Assembly: GCA_024707385.1 (NCBI GenBank) | Contig: JANPZW010000013.1 | Coordinates: forward strand, 186,001-250,000 | Length of the DNA stretch: 64,000 nt | Source of the DNA: Cellvibrionaceae bacterium | GTDB taxonomy: Bacteria; Pseudomonadota; Gammaproteobacteria; Pseudomonadales; Cellvibrionaceae | Reading direction: 5' to 3' | Shown here: one piece after another, positions 27,578 through 40,355 of the stretch | Layout of the letters: every line of letters begins with the position of its first letter | How positions within the stretch are numbered: the stretch's first letter is position 1 | Position numbers and translations under genes: made by a program | The notes under the pieces: model-generated | Told to the model about the DNA's origin: nothing | Databases searched by the model: none | Seen by the model: only the letters and a program-made list of their open reading frames with translations

Positions 27578-28237
27578 TCAGCGCCGCATCATCCTTTCAT
27601 AATCCTGAATAAATCTTTGCAGCTTGGAATGTTTGTCCAGCAGGCCCCAAATATGCCGTTTCTCCGGCATTATATTGGGGATATGCCGACGCAGGCAGAT
27701 ACCGGCTAGCAAGCCTACTACCGCAGCTCCAACCGCGGCTTTTGTCACGACCGTTTTACGGTCGTATTTCCACTGTGCATTAATGCCCTTGTCCGTTAGG
27801 TAATGGCAGCTTTTTCCGTGCGCTATATCATTGGCAAATCCTTCCACCGTATTGACCCGGTCCGCCACCAGCAATAATAGCCAGTGTGCAAATCTGCCTT
27901 CGCTGTATTTAAATGCGCAACGGCGGATCATGCCGCTTAACCCTTTCGCCGGTGCCGCGGTGCCGAAGACCCGGGTGACGTCCGGCCGCTCATTGGAATG
28001 CAAAATATGCTCATGGCCAGACTGCTGAGGCGGGCGCACCCATGAAGACGAAGAAGTTTTTTCGCGTCGGCGCATAGGATATGTAGGATCGTTTTTCGGA
28101 TCGGCGTCCACGGCCCAGCCTTTAATATGAGAAAGCTTTGCACCCAGCTTTTCTTTTAACGCCTGTCCGTTATTGAAATTTTCGTTCTTTTTGTTGCTCT
28201 CGTTAATTTTATGCTCATTATTTTCACGCTCATTCAT
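27578..28237 (-). CDS. Hypothetical protein with one membrane-like segment
   Basis: A 219-residue protein of no recognised family. The first 35 residues are very polar (Asn, Glu, Lys). A central part (about 100-150) contains two Cys (MIRRCAFKY, GKSCHYLTD) and WLLLLVADRVNTVEGFANDIA. A glycine/alanine-rich hydrophobic stretch (VTKAAVGAAVVGLLAGICL, about 166-184) could be a membrane helix, followed by a basic tail. It lies 16 bp after the zinc alcohol dehydrogenase gene on the same strand, so both are probably in one transcript. The Asn-rich start and several rare-looking codons set it apart from the housekeeping genes. Confidence 0.65.
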   Translation of the reverse strand: MNERENNEHKINESNKKNENFNNGQALKEKLGAKLSHIKGWAVDADPKNDPTYPMRRREKTSSSSWVRPPQQSGHEHILHSNERPDVTRVFGTAAPAKGLSGMIRRCAFKYSEGRFAHWLLLLVADRVNTVEGFANDIAHGKSCHYLTDKGINAQWKYDRKTVVTKAAVGAAVVGLLAGICLRRHIPNIMPEKRHIWGLLDKHSKLQRFIQDYERMMRR

Positions 28238-28253
28238 ACTTATCTCCAGCGGC

Positions 28254-29393
28254 TCAGGTTATCAGCAGCGGCTTGATACAGCCGTCCAATTTGTCCGAGA
28301 AAATCCGATAGGCGTCGGCAATATCCTGCAACGGAATTCGATGGGTAATCAGCTCTTTCGGATTGAGAACGCCGTTTTGCACGTGTTCGATAAGGCGAGG
28401 CAAATGCCGTTTGACGGCCGTCTGATTGGCGCGAATGGTGAGCCCTTTATTCAACACATTGCCAATGGGGATCATATTTCCAGTCGGGCCATACACCCCC
28501 ACAATAGACACAACGCCGCCTTTTTTCACGGAATTGATGGACCACTGCAATGCGGTGGCCGAGCCGGCCTGCAACAGGAGTTTGCGCCCGGTAATGGTCT
28601 GCATGGCGCTTCCTGCCGCTTCCGCGCCCACCGCATCGATACAGACATCCGCGCCCAGATGGTCGGTGATTTTTTTGATAAATAGCACAGGGTCTTCAAT
28701 CGAGCGGAAATTGTAGGCTTCGCACTGCGCGTAACGCTTAACAAATTCGAGACGGTAATCGAGCTGATCAATGACGATTACGCGTCCTGCGCCAAACAAC
28801 CAGGCACTTTTGGCTGCCATGATGCCGACTGGGCCAGCGCCGAACACAACCACGGTGTCGCCTACCTGAATGCCGCCCATTTCCGCCGCCTGGTAACCGG
28901 TCGGAACAACATCGGTGAGCAGCACCGCGTCATCCAAATCCATTCCCGCCGGAATAACCGTCGGACCGACATCCGCGTAAGGCACGCGCACGTATTCCGC
29001 CTGTCCTCCTTCATAACCACCAGCGGTATGGGAGTAGCCGAAAATACCGCCAACAGCGGTTGCTTCCGGATTGGATTCGTGACAATTGCCGAACAAACCC
29101 TGTTGGCAAAAAATGCATTTTCCGCACGCAATATTAAATGGCACCAATACCTGATCGCCCACTCTCAAGTTGCGCACTTCCGCTCCGATCTCTTCCACCA
29201 CGCCGGTAAATTCGTGACCGAAAGTCGTGCCGACGCGGGTGTCCGGCACATTGCCGTGATAAAGATGTAAATCCGAACCGCAAATACAACTGCGCGTCAC
29301 CCGTACTATGGCGTCCTGCGGGTGCAGAATTTCCGGCATCGGCTTATGGCTCGCACGGACTCGGCCTGGGCCTCGATAATTCATTGCCAACAT
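28254..29393 (-). CDS. Zinc-dependent alcohol dehydrogenase (MDR family)
   Basis: A 379-residue medium-chain dehydrogenase. The catalytic-zinc region has CGSDLHLYHG and GHEFTGVVEEIG; the structural zinc is held by four Cys in CGKCIFCQQGLFGNC. The Rossmann motif is VVVFGAGPVGIMAA. The long insert after GYEGGQAEYVRVPYAD resembles glutathione-independent formaldehyde dehydrogenase-like and threonine dehydrogenase-like enzymes, but the substrate is not certain. The first ATG (29393) follows a T-run and a GGGGGA sequence that lies in the stem of a long inverted repeat (29397-29501). A second in-frame ATG is three codons further in. The gene is co-directional with the hypothetical gene 27578. Confidence 0.9.
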   Translation of the reverse strand: MLAMNYRGPGRVRASHKPMPEILHPQDAIVRVTRSCICGSDLHLYHGNVPDTRVGTTFGHEFTGVVEEIGAEVRNLRVGDQVLVPFNIACGKCIFCQQGLFGNCHESNPEATAVGGIFGYSHTAGGYEGGQAEYVRVPYADVGPTVIPAGMDLDDAVLLTDVVPTGYQAAEMGGIQVGDTVVVFGAGPVGIMAAKSAWLFGAGRVIVIDQLDYRLEFVKRYAQCEAYNFRSIEDPVLFIKKITDHLGADVCIDAVGAEAAGSAMQTITGRKLLLQAGSATALQWSINSVKKGGVVSIVGVYGPTGNMIPIGNVLNKGLTIRANQTAVKRHLPRLIEHVQNGVLNPKELITHRIPLQDIADAYRIFSDKLDGCIKPLLIT

Positions 29394-29396
29394 AAA

Positions 29397-29501
29397 AAAA
29401 TCCCCCGGTGCATTCGTTATCCCGATTCATTTAATGTCATTGACAACAAACTATGTCACTAACAGCAAACTGTAAGTTCGGGAATGCACACAGGGGATTT
29501 T
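29397..29501 (-). promoter_or_regulatory. Long inverted repeat forming a candidate structured 5' leader
   Basis: On the minus strand AAAATCCCC-3 nt-GTGCATTC near the upstream end pairs with GAATGCAC-2 nt-GGGGATTTT at the downstream end, with CCCGA/TCGGG possibly adding an inner stem. The closing stem is followed by more T and directly by the alcohol dehydrogenase ATG. The only ribosome-binding-like sequence (GGGGGA) lies inside that stem. The shape is equally that of a terminator, a translational switch or a small repeat element; which one is an inference. Confidence 0.55.
29434..29471. repeat. Two tandem 19-bp direct repeats in the leader
   Basis: ATGTCATTGACAACAAACT (29434-29452) is followed without gap by ATGTCACTAACAGCAAACT (29453-29471), 16 of 19 positions identical. 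They fill the loop of the inverted repeat 29397-29501 and look like paired binding sites for a regulator of the alcohol dehydrogenase operon. Confidence 0.7.
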
Positions 29502-29535
29502 CTATCCCAACGAAAAGAGACGGTTATTTTGTTAA

Positions 29536-31146
29536 TTAATAATCGAATTTTTCTCCCGCAAGCGCTGGCGTGGTGGAGGGTGATACGCGCTTTTGCGCCG
29601 CCTGCTCATAGGCATAGGCGTAACCCAACAAACGCGGTTCACTATAGGCTGGGCCAAAGAAAGAAATTGTCACAGGCATTTTTTCGTTGGTGACACCTGC
29701 AGGGACGATCACATCTGGAAATTGCGTGACATTGGCGATGCTCGACAGTGAAGGGCGGCGCGGGCGCTCGACAATATTCGGTGTTTCCGGATCGATCATT
29801 TCCGGCTGAGTTGGACGGGTGGGGTAAACCAGAGCATCCAATTGATGCTCTTCCAACAACCCCAGCACAGCCCCCTGCACTGATTTCATACCGTAATATT
29901 TGGCCGAGGTATAACTCAGATCCGTGATAGGTGGACGTTTGCCCAAGTCAGTAAACCGGGTAAATACGCTGGGATGCGGATGAAAATTGCCTTTGGCCTT
30001 GGTGAGCTTCATGCCCTGCTCGCCCAGCTCGGTAACGGTTTTGGGAAATCCAGGGCGCAGCGTGCCGAGATAATCCACATAATTATCTTTCACTTCGGCG
30101 CGAATTGGATTCATAACAGATTCGCGGCTGCTAAGCGCAGCGGCGGGAAAATGCAATTCATCCACGAGAATTGCGCCTTGGGCTTCCAATTCCTTTAACG
30201 CTTCGTTGAACACGCGATCCACTTCTGGATCCGTGCCGGTAAAATCGCGAATAACACCGAGGCGCGCACCTTTTAGCGAATCAGCTTTGAGAAATGGTGT
30301 GTAATCTTTAAAAAACAAACCCGCGCTGGTGCTGGTGAGCGGATCTTTCGGGTCGACACCCGTCATAGCACCAAGCGCAACAGCGGCATCATAAACCGTG
30401 CGCGCCATAGGGCCGCCGGTATCGAAGGACAGTACGCACGGCATTATGCCAGTGCGGGAAATAAGACCGTTGGTGGGCTTGATGCCGACCACCCCATTGG
30501 CAAACGATGGGCCGCGAATGGAGCCGCCGGTATCCGAGCCAAGCCCCAACGGCGCAAACCAAGCGGCGAGACCAGCGCCAGTCGCACCGGAGGAACCCGA
30601 GGGCACGCGGCGCGGATCGTGTGGATTGAGCGTTTGGCCTCCGCGCGAACTGTAACCCACGCCGCCGTGGGCGAATTCATCCATATTCACCTTGGCTAGA
30701 ATAATCGCCCCTGCATCGCGTAATTGTTTGATGCTGGGCGCATCCTGATACGGAATGGATTTATCCAACAAAAACGTTCCGCCAGTGGTGGGCATATCGG
30801 CCGTGTCGAAATTATCTTTCGCCAGAATGGGAATGCCATGCAGTGGCGAACGCCGGCCGGTCTTTTTAAATTCTGCGTCCAGCTCTTTTGCTGTTTGCAG
30901 CGCTTTTTTATTCAGCGTGATCACCGTATTAAGTGACGGACCTTTTTTATCGTAGGCTTCGATGCGTGCCAGATACATTTTCACCAGCTGCTCGTAGGTC
31001 AACGCCCCTGCATCCACCGCCGCCTGAATTTCCTGAATGCCCGCCTTTTCCAAATCAAAAGTCGCAGCCTCAACCAGTCTGGCGGCGCCCATCGCCGCAG
31101 CTATGGCGGTAGCAAGCACAAATGTGCGCAATTTTTTTGCTTTCAT
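29536..31146 (-). CDS. Exported amidase-signature-family hydrolase (copy 1)
   Basis: A 536-residue amidase with a signal peptide (MKAKKLRTFVLATAIAAAMGAARLVEA); the start at 31146 was chosen to place it at the N-terminus. The Ser-cisSer-Lys triad is visible: Lys in PILAKDNFDTADMPTTGG, Ser in PSGSSGATGAG, and Ser in GSDTGGSIRGPS. The family hydrolyses amide bonds of varied small or peptidic substrates, so the specificity is unknown. The neighbour upstream (31174-32832) is a clear paralogue with 27 bp between them; both probably act in the periplasm. Confidence 0.9.
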   Translation of the reverse strand: MKAKKLRTFVLATAIAAAMGAARLVEAATFDLEKAGIQEIQAAVDAGALTYEQLVKMYLARIEAYDKKGPSLNTVITLNKKALQTAKELDAEFKKTGRRSPLHGIPILAKDNFDTADMPTTGGTFLLDKSIPYQDAPSIKQLRDAGAIILAKVNMDEFAHGGVGYSSRGGQTLNPHDPRRVPSGSSGATGAGLAAWFAPLGLGSDTGGSIRGPSFANGVVGIKPTNGLISRTGIMPCVLSFDTGGPMARTVYDAAVALGAMTGVDPKDPLTSTSAGLFFKDYTPFLKADSLKGARLGVIRDFTGTDPEVDRVFNEALKELEAQGAILVDELHFPAAALSSRESVMNPIRAEVKDNYVDYLGTLRPGFPKTVTELGEQGMKLTKAKGNFHPHPSVFTRFTDLGKRPPITDLSYTSAKYYGMKSVQGAVLGLLEEHQLDALVYPTRPTQPEMIDPETPNIVERPRRPSLSSIANVTQFPDVIVPAGVTNEKMPVTISFFGPAYSEPRLLGYAYAYEQAAQKRVSPSTTPALAGEKFDY

Positions 31147-31173
31147 AAAATCAGCATCTCCAAGAAATCGCAT

Positions 31174-32832
31174 TTAAAGATTGATTACGTCGCCCGATAG
31201 CGCAGGTGTGTGTTTGGGTAACCGCAGGGCTTTGGTGGCCTGTTCAAAGTCGTAGCCATAACCCAGCAATTTTCCCTCGCTGAAAGCCGGGCCAAAAAAC
31301 GAGATGGTGACCGGCAAGCCGCCGCTGGTCATTCCGGCGGGGATGATCAAATCGGGAAAGCCGGTTTGATTGGCAATATTCGTGGGGGAATCGGTAGGTG
31401 AGCGCGGAGCTGGATCACCCTTTGGTTTGATCAGCGACGCTCCGGTGGTGTTAGTGGGATAAACAATGGCATCGAGCTGATCATTGCTCATCACACCTTC
31501 CACCGCTTTGGTGAGCATGGCGGAGCCTTCGTTTTTTGCCGCCAGATAAACAGGATCATTCAAATCCCGCGCAACCGATGCGGTGTATTTCAGCGCGAAA
31601 GCTTTTTCCGGGCTGCGGTATCCGGTTTTCGGATCATTTGCCAGACGCACCAGGTCATCGAATGTTTTGGGATATTTTGCGCTGGTTGTCTGCAGATAAT
31701 CGGTAATCTGCGCCTTGAACTCCGACGCCATCACCAGCGATGAAATATCCATGCGCCCATCCAGCACATAAGCTGGAAAGCGGATATCCACCGGAGTTGC
31801 GCCAAGTTTCGCAATCGTTGCAACCGCCTCATTGAAGACGCGATCCACTTCAGCATTTTTGCCAGTGAAATCCCGCGCAATCCCGATGCGCGCACCTTTT
31901 AATGAACCGGTTTTCAAAAAGGTTGTGTAATCCCTGGCAACTTTGCCCTGGCTTTTTTGCGTAGCGGCGTCCGAGGGATCGACACCGGTCATGACATTCA
32001 AGGAAATTGCTATGTCGTAGACACTACGCGCCATGGGACCGCCAGTATCAAATGTCAGCGCGAGCGGCACTATGCCATCGCGGGATAACAAGCCGTGGGT
32101 AGGTTTGAGCCCGACAATACCGTTGACAGAACTGGGGCCGCGCACCGAACCACCGGTGTCCGTGCCCAAACCAAACTGCGCAAAAACAGCCGCGATCGCC
32201 GCGCCTGTGCCACCGCTGGACCCAGCGGGACCGCGCTCCAGATCGTGGGGATTCAACGTCTGACCACCGGCTGTACTGGAGCCATTGGGTACAGCGCCCG
32301 CTTTGAGGGTTGCCACATCGGTCGCGCCGCTGACACTGCCGCCGCCACCGGCCCATTCACTTAAATTCACCTTGGCCAGAATGATCGCGCCCGCATCGCG
32401 CAGTTTTTTTACGGTAAACGCGTCATCCGGCGGCATCGAACCTTCCAGCAACTGGGAGCCGCCCGTGGTGGGCATATCGGCGGTATCGAAATTATCTTTG
32501 AGCATTACCGGAATGCCGTGCAGCGGGCCTCGTATCTTGCCGGCTTTGCGCTCAGCGTCGAGGGTTTTCGCCAGTGCCATAGCCTCGGGATTCAAATAAA
32601 TAACAGAATTGATTACCGGGCCTTTTTTGTCATAGGCCTCGATGCGTTTGAGGTAGACGGACACCAGCTTTTCAGAGCTCAGCTTGCCGCTGTCAAAAGC
32701 TTTATTGATGTCTGCAATTGTGGCGGTGTGCAGATTGAGGGTTTCCGCGTGCGCTGTGTGGATCATCATCAAAGCGACAGCAACGGCCAGCCCTTTTACT
32801 AGGCGACCGGTATGGCCAGGGGCAACAATCAT
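31174..32832 (-). CDS. Exported amidase-signature-family hydrolase (copy 2)
   Basis: A 552-residue paralogue of the downstream amidase. It has the same blocks (PVMLKDNFDTADMPTTGG, AGSSGGTGAAIAA, GTDTGGSVRGPS) plus an insert of about 20 residues rich in Gly, Ala and Ser after the NLSEWAGGGG segment. The start at 32832 was chosen because GGAG lies upstream and it gives a signal peptide ending MMIHTAHA; the frame extends 23 codons further without support. The pair forms a two-gene operon, evidently from an old duplication since many positions differ. Confidence 0.9.
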   Translation of the reverse strand: MIVAPGHTGRLVKGLAVAVALMMIHTAHAETLNLHTATIADINKAFDSGKLSSEKLVSVYLKRIEAYDKKGPVINSVIYLNPEAMALAKTLDAERKAGKIRGPLHGIPVMLKDNFDTADMPTTGGSQLLEGSMPPDDAFTVKKLRDAGAIILAKVNLSEWAGGGGSVSGATDVATLKAGAVPNGSSTAGGQTLNPHDLERGPAGSSGGTGAAIAAVFAQFGLGTDTGGSVRGPSSVNGIVGLKPTHGLLSRDGIVPLALTFDTGGPMARSVYDIAISLNVMTGVDPSDAATQKSQGKVARDYTTFLKTGSLKGARIGIARDFTGKNAEVDRVFNEAVATIAKLGATPVDIRFPAYVLDGRMDISSLVMASEFKAQITDYLQTTSAKYPKTFDDLVRLANDPKTGYRSPEKAFALKYTASVARDLNDPVYLAAKNEGSAMLTKAVEGVMSNDQLDAIVYPTNTTGASLIKPKGDPAPRSPTDSPTNIANQTGFPDLIIPAGMTSGGLPVTISFFGPAFSEGKLLGYGYDFEQATKALRLPKHTPALSGDVINL

Positions 32833-33061
32833 CGGGGAGTCTCCAGCAGCACCATCGGACGCGATGGCGGACTGCATTGGAGACGACAGCGCCCGAACCA
32901 TACCCTACCGAACAGAAATACTCCGACCACCGCAGCTAATCTTGCTCAATCCAGAGGACAACCGGCGCAGGTCTGATAGGCGGAAGGCAGGCGGCGCACT
33001 ACAATACCAGCACCACGGGCTATGCGCGCCCAAGCGCGCAGGAACATCCAATCAAGGTTTG

Positions 33062-33940
33062 ATGATGGCAACGCACAAGGCAAAAAAAACACTGGGCCGC
33101 ACCGGACTGATCCTGATTTTGTTACTCACCCTCGCCGCCTGCACCACCAAAGTCGCCTACAACTTTCTCGACTGGGCGATAGAGTGGAAAGTGCAACGCA
33201 TGGTCAAGCTGCACGGTGAGCAGAAAATTCTCACGCAAAAAGCCATCAAGGACTTCCACCACTGGCACCGCACCACACAATTACCTCTGTACGCCGACTA
33301 TCTACGCCTGCTGCAAATCCGCCTGAACGATACACCTATAACGGGGGAAGAAATTCACGCGGAAACGGACAAAGTCCAGGTGCTGGTCGATCAATCCGTG
33401 GAAAAAGTTCTGCCCGACGCCACCGAAGTTCTCTCCACCCTAAGTGACGCACAGGTAAAGGAACTGCTTAAAAGCGTCGCTGAGGAACGCAAAGAGTACA
33501 AAGAGGAATATGTCGACCCGAGCGAGAAAAAGCGGCAAAGGATCTACTACAAAAAGTTCATAAAGCACGCCCAGGATTGGCTCGGCACTCTGTCAAAAGC
33601 GCAAAAAGAACAAGTCAAAACCTGGAGCGAACAACTCGAACCTTTCGAGACACTTAATCTGGAACAACAAAAAATCTGGGAGCAGGACCTGGAAAAAATC
33701 CTCGCCCAACGCCAGGACAAAACCGCCCTGCTCAAAGACCTGCAAAACCTGATGTTCCACCGCACCGACAACTGGCAACCCGAACTCGAAAAAATCCTCG
33801 ACCGCAATCAGGCATTAAGCTATGAATTAATAGCGAATTTGTTGAATGGGATGAGTGAGGGGCAGCGTAAGCATATGAATAAGAAGATTGAGGATTACGT
33901 GAAGTTGTTTGGGGAGTTGTCGGGGGAAGTAAAACGCTAG
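33062..33940 (+). CDS. DUF6279 family lipoprotein
   Basis: A lipoprotein of about 292 residues (lipobox LLTLAAC) whose mature part starts with YNFLDWAIEWKVQRMVKLHGEQK, matching the family's YNxLDW motif. The rest is almost entirely charged helix (many Lys, Glu, Gln), consistent with an elongated coiled-coil-like periplasmic protein. The function is unknown. ATG 33062 and ATG 33065 are both possible. In the last 120 bases the coding strand becomes markedly G-rich compared with the rest of the gene. It converges with the unrecognised gene 33951-34902, ten bases apart. Confidence 0.8.
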   Translation: MMATHKAKKTLGRTGLILILLLTLAACTTKVAYNFLDWAIEWKVQRMVKLHGEQKILTQKAIKDFHHWHRTTQLPLYADYLRLLQIRLNDTPITGEEIHAETDKVQVLVDQSVEKVLPDATEVLSTLSDAQVKELLKSVAEERKEYKEEYVDPSEKKRQRIYYKKFIKHAQDWLGTLSKAQKEQVKTWSEQLEPFETLNLEQQKIWEQDLEKILAQRQDKTALLKDLQNLMFHRTDNWQPELEKILDRNQALSYELIANLLNGMSEGQRKHMNKKIEDYVKLFGELSGEVKR

Positions 33941-33950
33941 CCACACTAAC

Positions 33951-37710
<3,760 letters not shown>

Positions 37711-37711
<1 letters not shown>

Positions 37712-38211
37712 TGCGCTTGCGCTGGTCCTGTGCCGCCCTGCTCTGCCTTATCCTCGCCGGCTGCGGCTGGCAGCTGCGCGGGGTTGGCAGCTACCAGGGA
37801 CCATCGGCTCTGAACGTGGTGCCGGCGGACCGCTTCTCTCCGCTCACGCTCGCGCTGCTGGACGCCATGCACCGCAGCGCCGTCAAACCGCAAGCCGATG
37901 CGCCCATCAGCCTGCACCTGGGCAATGAAGAATTGCAAAGACGCGTGGTTGCCGTCACCTCCATCGGTTCGCCGGCGCAGTACGAGCTGTCCCTCTCCGC
38001 CGAATTCCACTACCAAGTGGCGGGCGAGAAGACCGTGAACCTGCCGCAGATCCTGTCGGTCGAGCGGGTGTTCGACTTCGACCCCAGCAACACCGCGGCG
38101 AAGAGCGAAGAGGAAGATACGCTCCTGGAAGAAATGAGACTGGACCTCGCCCAGCGCATTCTCCGTCAGGCCCGCAACGTGGCGATCCCCAATGGCAAAA
38201 CTCAACCCTGA
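37711..38211 (+). CDS. lptE: LPS-assembly lipoprotein LptE
   Basis: Outer-membrane lipoprotein that plugs LptD during delivery of lipopolysaccharide to the cell surface. The 166-residue product begins MRLRWSCAALLCLILAGCGWQLRG; Cys17 (LAGC) is the lipidated residue and CGWQLRG is the family signature. The rest matches the usual one-domain length. The start codon overlaps the leuS stop (TGATG), and the end overlaps holA by 20 bp, the conserved leuS-lptE-holA arrangement. Confidence 0.93.
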
Positions 38212-39238
38212 ACAACTGCCCCAGGCTTTGCAAAAAGGCCTGAGTCCCGTCTACCTGATCACGGGTGACGAGCCTTTGCTGGTGCAGGAGAGCTGCGACG
38301 CCATACGCGCAGCAGCGCGCAAAGCGGGTTTCAGCGAGCGGGAGATTTTCCACACCGACGCCGGCTTTCAATGGCCGCAACTGCTGCAAAGCGCCAACAG
38401 TCTCAGCCTGTTCGCCGATAAAAAACTTCTCGAAGTGCGCCTACACAATGGCAAACCCGGCGACGCAGGCGCCAAGGTGTTGCAGGAATACTGCGCCTCC
38501 CCCTCCTCCGACAACCTGCTCCTTTTGGTCTGCCCCAAACTCGACAAGGCCACGCAAAACAGCAAGTGGTACAGCGCCATCGAGCAGATCGGCGCTGTCG
38601 TCACCATCTGGCCGATCGGCGTCAAACAGCTGCCGCGCTGGATCGAACAGCGCCTGCAGCGCGCCGGTATTCGCGCAGATTCCCAGGCCATCGACATATT
38701 GGCCGGGCGGGTGGAAGGCAATCTGCTGGCGGCGGTGCAGGAGATCGAAAAACTGAAGCTGGTGGCCGAGAACGGCATGATCGACGCCCAGACCATGGCC
38801 CACGCCGTGGTGGACAGCGCGCGTTACGACGTTTTCGGTCTGGTGGACAAAGCCCTCGCCGGCCATGCGCAGAGCGCGGCGGCCAGCCTCAACGGCCTGC
38901 GCGGCGAAGGCACGGAAGCGATGGCAGTGCTGTGGGCGCTCACCCGGGAAATCCGCGCCCTCGCCGCCCTCAAGATGGCCCTCAGCGACGGTCAGCGCCT
39001 GGAGATGGTGGCGCGCAAACACGGCATCTTCGAAACCCGCCTGCCCCTTATTCGCGGCGCCTTGCAGCGCCTTTCGATCGGCACACTGCGCCTGCTGCTG
39101 CGCGAATGCTCGTATACCGACCGCACCGTAAAAGGCATGGCGCAGGGCGATCCCTGGGAGGCGCTGCTGGATATAGTGCTGTCGCTGGCGGGAGTGCGGA
39201 CGCTGGATAATCGCAGCCTGAAATTACTGCTGTCGTAA
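38192..39238 (+). CDS. holA: DNA polymerase III delta subunit
   Basis: Clamp-loader subunit that opens the beta sliding clamp. The 348-residue protein has the family start MAKLNPEQLPQALQKGLSPVYLITGDEPLLVQESCDAIR, the RxxxxSLFADKKLLEVRL block, and C-terminal helices ending in the ALL DIVLSLAG region. It overlaps lptE and is closed by an intrinsic terminator at 39296-39325. Confidence 0.95.
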   Translation: MAKLNPEQLPQALQKGLSPVYLITGDEPLLVQESCDAIRAAARKAGFSEREIFHTDAGFQWPQLLQSANSLSLFADKKLLEVRLHNGKPGDAGAKVLQEYCASPSSDNLLLLVCPKLDKATQNSKWYSAIEQIGAVVTIWPIGVKQLPRWIEQRLQRAGIRADSQAIDILAGRVEGNLLAAVQEIEKLKLVAENGMIDAQTMAHAVVDSARYDVFGLVDKALAGHAQSAAASLNGLRGEGTEAMAVLWALTREIRALAALKMALSDGQRLEMVARKHGIFETRLPLIRGALQRLSIGTLRLLLRECSYTDRTVKGMAQGDPWEALLDIVLSLAGVRTLDNRSLKLLLS

Positions 39239-39295
39239 GATTTTCGGGCAAGCAGGCATCTGTTGAATTCTGATTTCACGGGACTGGAACTGAAC

Positions 39296-39325
39296 AATGC
39301 CGGCGCACCATGCACCGGCATTTTT
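39296..39325 (+). terminator. Rho-independent terminator after holA
   Basis: AATGCCGG pairs with CCGGCATT, with a further GCA/TGC inside, followed by TTTTT on the plus strand. It ends the leuS-lptE-holA unit about 60 bp after the holA stop, and faces the 3' end of the convergent pirin gene. Confidence 0.75.
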
Positions 39326-39374
39326 GAAGGACACGTTTAAACGCACCGCGTTAAAAATCACCTGCCGTACGTCA

Positions 39375-40250
39375 TCAATCCGCAACCCGACCAAAACGGC
39401 CGCTATTAAAATCGTTGATGGCGTCGTTGATCTGCTGATCGGTGTTCATGACAAAAGGTCCATAACCAACAATCGGCTCATCGATTGGCGCACCCGCCAG
39501 CAACAACAATTTGCTGGGGCGCTCCGCACGAATGTGCACGTCTTCGCCGCTGCGGTTCAGCAACGTCATCTGCGCATTGCCAAGCGTTGCCTCACCATTC
39601 ACCTGCACCTCACCAGTGAGCAGAATCACCATGCCATTCCAACCCTCAGGAATTGGCAACACCACCTCACCCCCTGCATTCAACCGCACGTCCCACACCG
39701 ACATGGGACTGAAAGTGTGCGCCGGCCCTTGGGTGCCTGCATAGGAACCGGCGATAACACGGGCGAAGCCGGCGTCCTTGTCGAAATGCACAATCGGTAT
39801 CGCATCAGCCGAGATGGCCTGATAACCCGGAGCCGCCATTTTGTCCGCCGCGGGCAGGTTGACCCACAATTGCACCATCTCGAAATTGCCGCCAGTGAGA
39901 CTGAAACCCGGTGAATGGAATTCCTGGTGCAAAATGCCCGCTCCCGCCGTCATCCACTGCACATCACCGGGGCCGATAACGCCGCCCTGGCCAGTCGAAT
40001 CCTTATGTGCCACTTCGCCCTCATAGACGATGGTGACGGTTTCAAAACCGCGATGGGGATGCGTACCCACCCCGCGGGGCCCGCGCCCGGGCGGGTTGGG
40101 CTCAAACACATAAGGGCCGGCCAGATCCGCTAACAAAAACGGACTCACCTGCGCGCCCTGACGGTTATACGAAAACAACGATCTGACCGGAAAACCGTCA
40201 CCTACCCAATGTTGAGCGGGCGCTTTGTAGATGCCACTGATTGCTTTCAT
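39375..40250 (-). CDS. Pirin family protein (bicupin)
   Basis: A 291-residue cupin protein. The metal ligands sit in GTHPHRGFETVTIVYEGEVAHKDSTGQGGVIGPGDVQWMTAGAGILHQEF (His, His, His and Glu of the pirin site), and a second, degenerate cupin half follows. Bacterial pirins include quercetin 2,3-dioxygenases and redox-sensing partners of metabolic enzymes; the role here is open. It is divergent from a LysR-family regulator gene, the usual genetic setting for pirin genes, which suggests that the regulator controls it. Confidence 0.93.
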   Translation of the reverse strand: MKAISGIYKAPAQHWVGDGFPVRSLFSYNRQGAQVSPFLLADLAGPYVFEPNPPGRGPRGVGTHPHRGFETVTIVYEGEVAHKDSTGQGGVIGPGDVQWMTAGAGILHQEFHSPGFSLTGGNFEMVQLWVNLPAADKMAAPGYQAISADAIPIVHFDKDAGFARVIAGSYAGTQGPAHTFSPMSVWDVRLNAGGEVVLPIPEGWNGMVILLTGEVQVNGEATLGNAQMTLLNRSGEDVHIRAERPSKLLLLAGAPIDEPIVGYGPFVMNTDQQINDAINDFNSGRFGRVAD

Positions 40251-40355
40251 ATCGAAATCCTCTTTGAACCCGCCCTAATTAACGGGTTGCTTTACCACAG
40301 GGGCTATGATATCGATGGAACGACAATCGTGGTATACGGCATTTTTTGCTTACAG

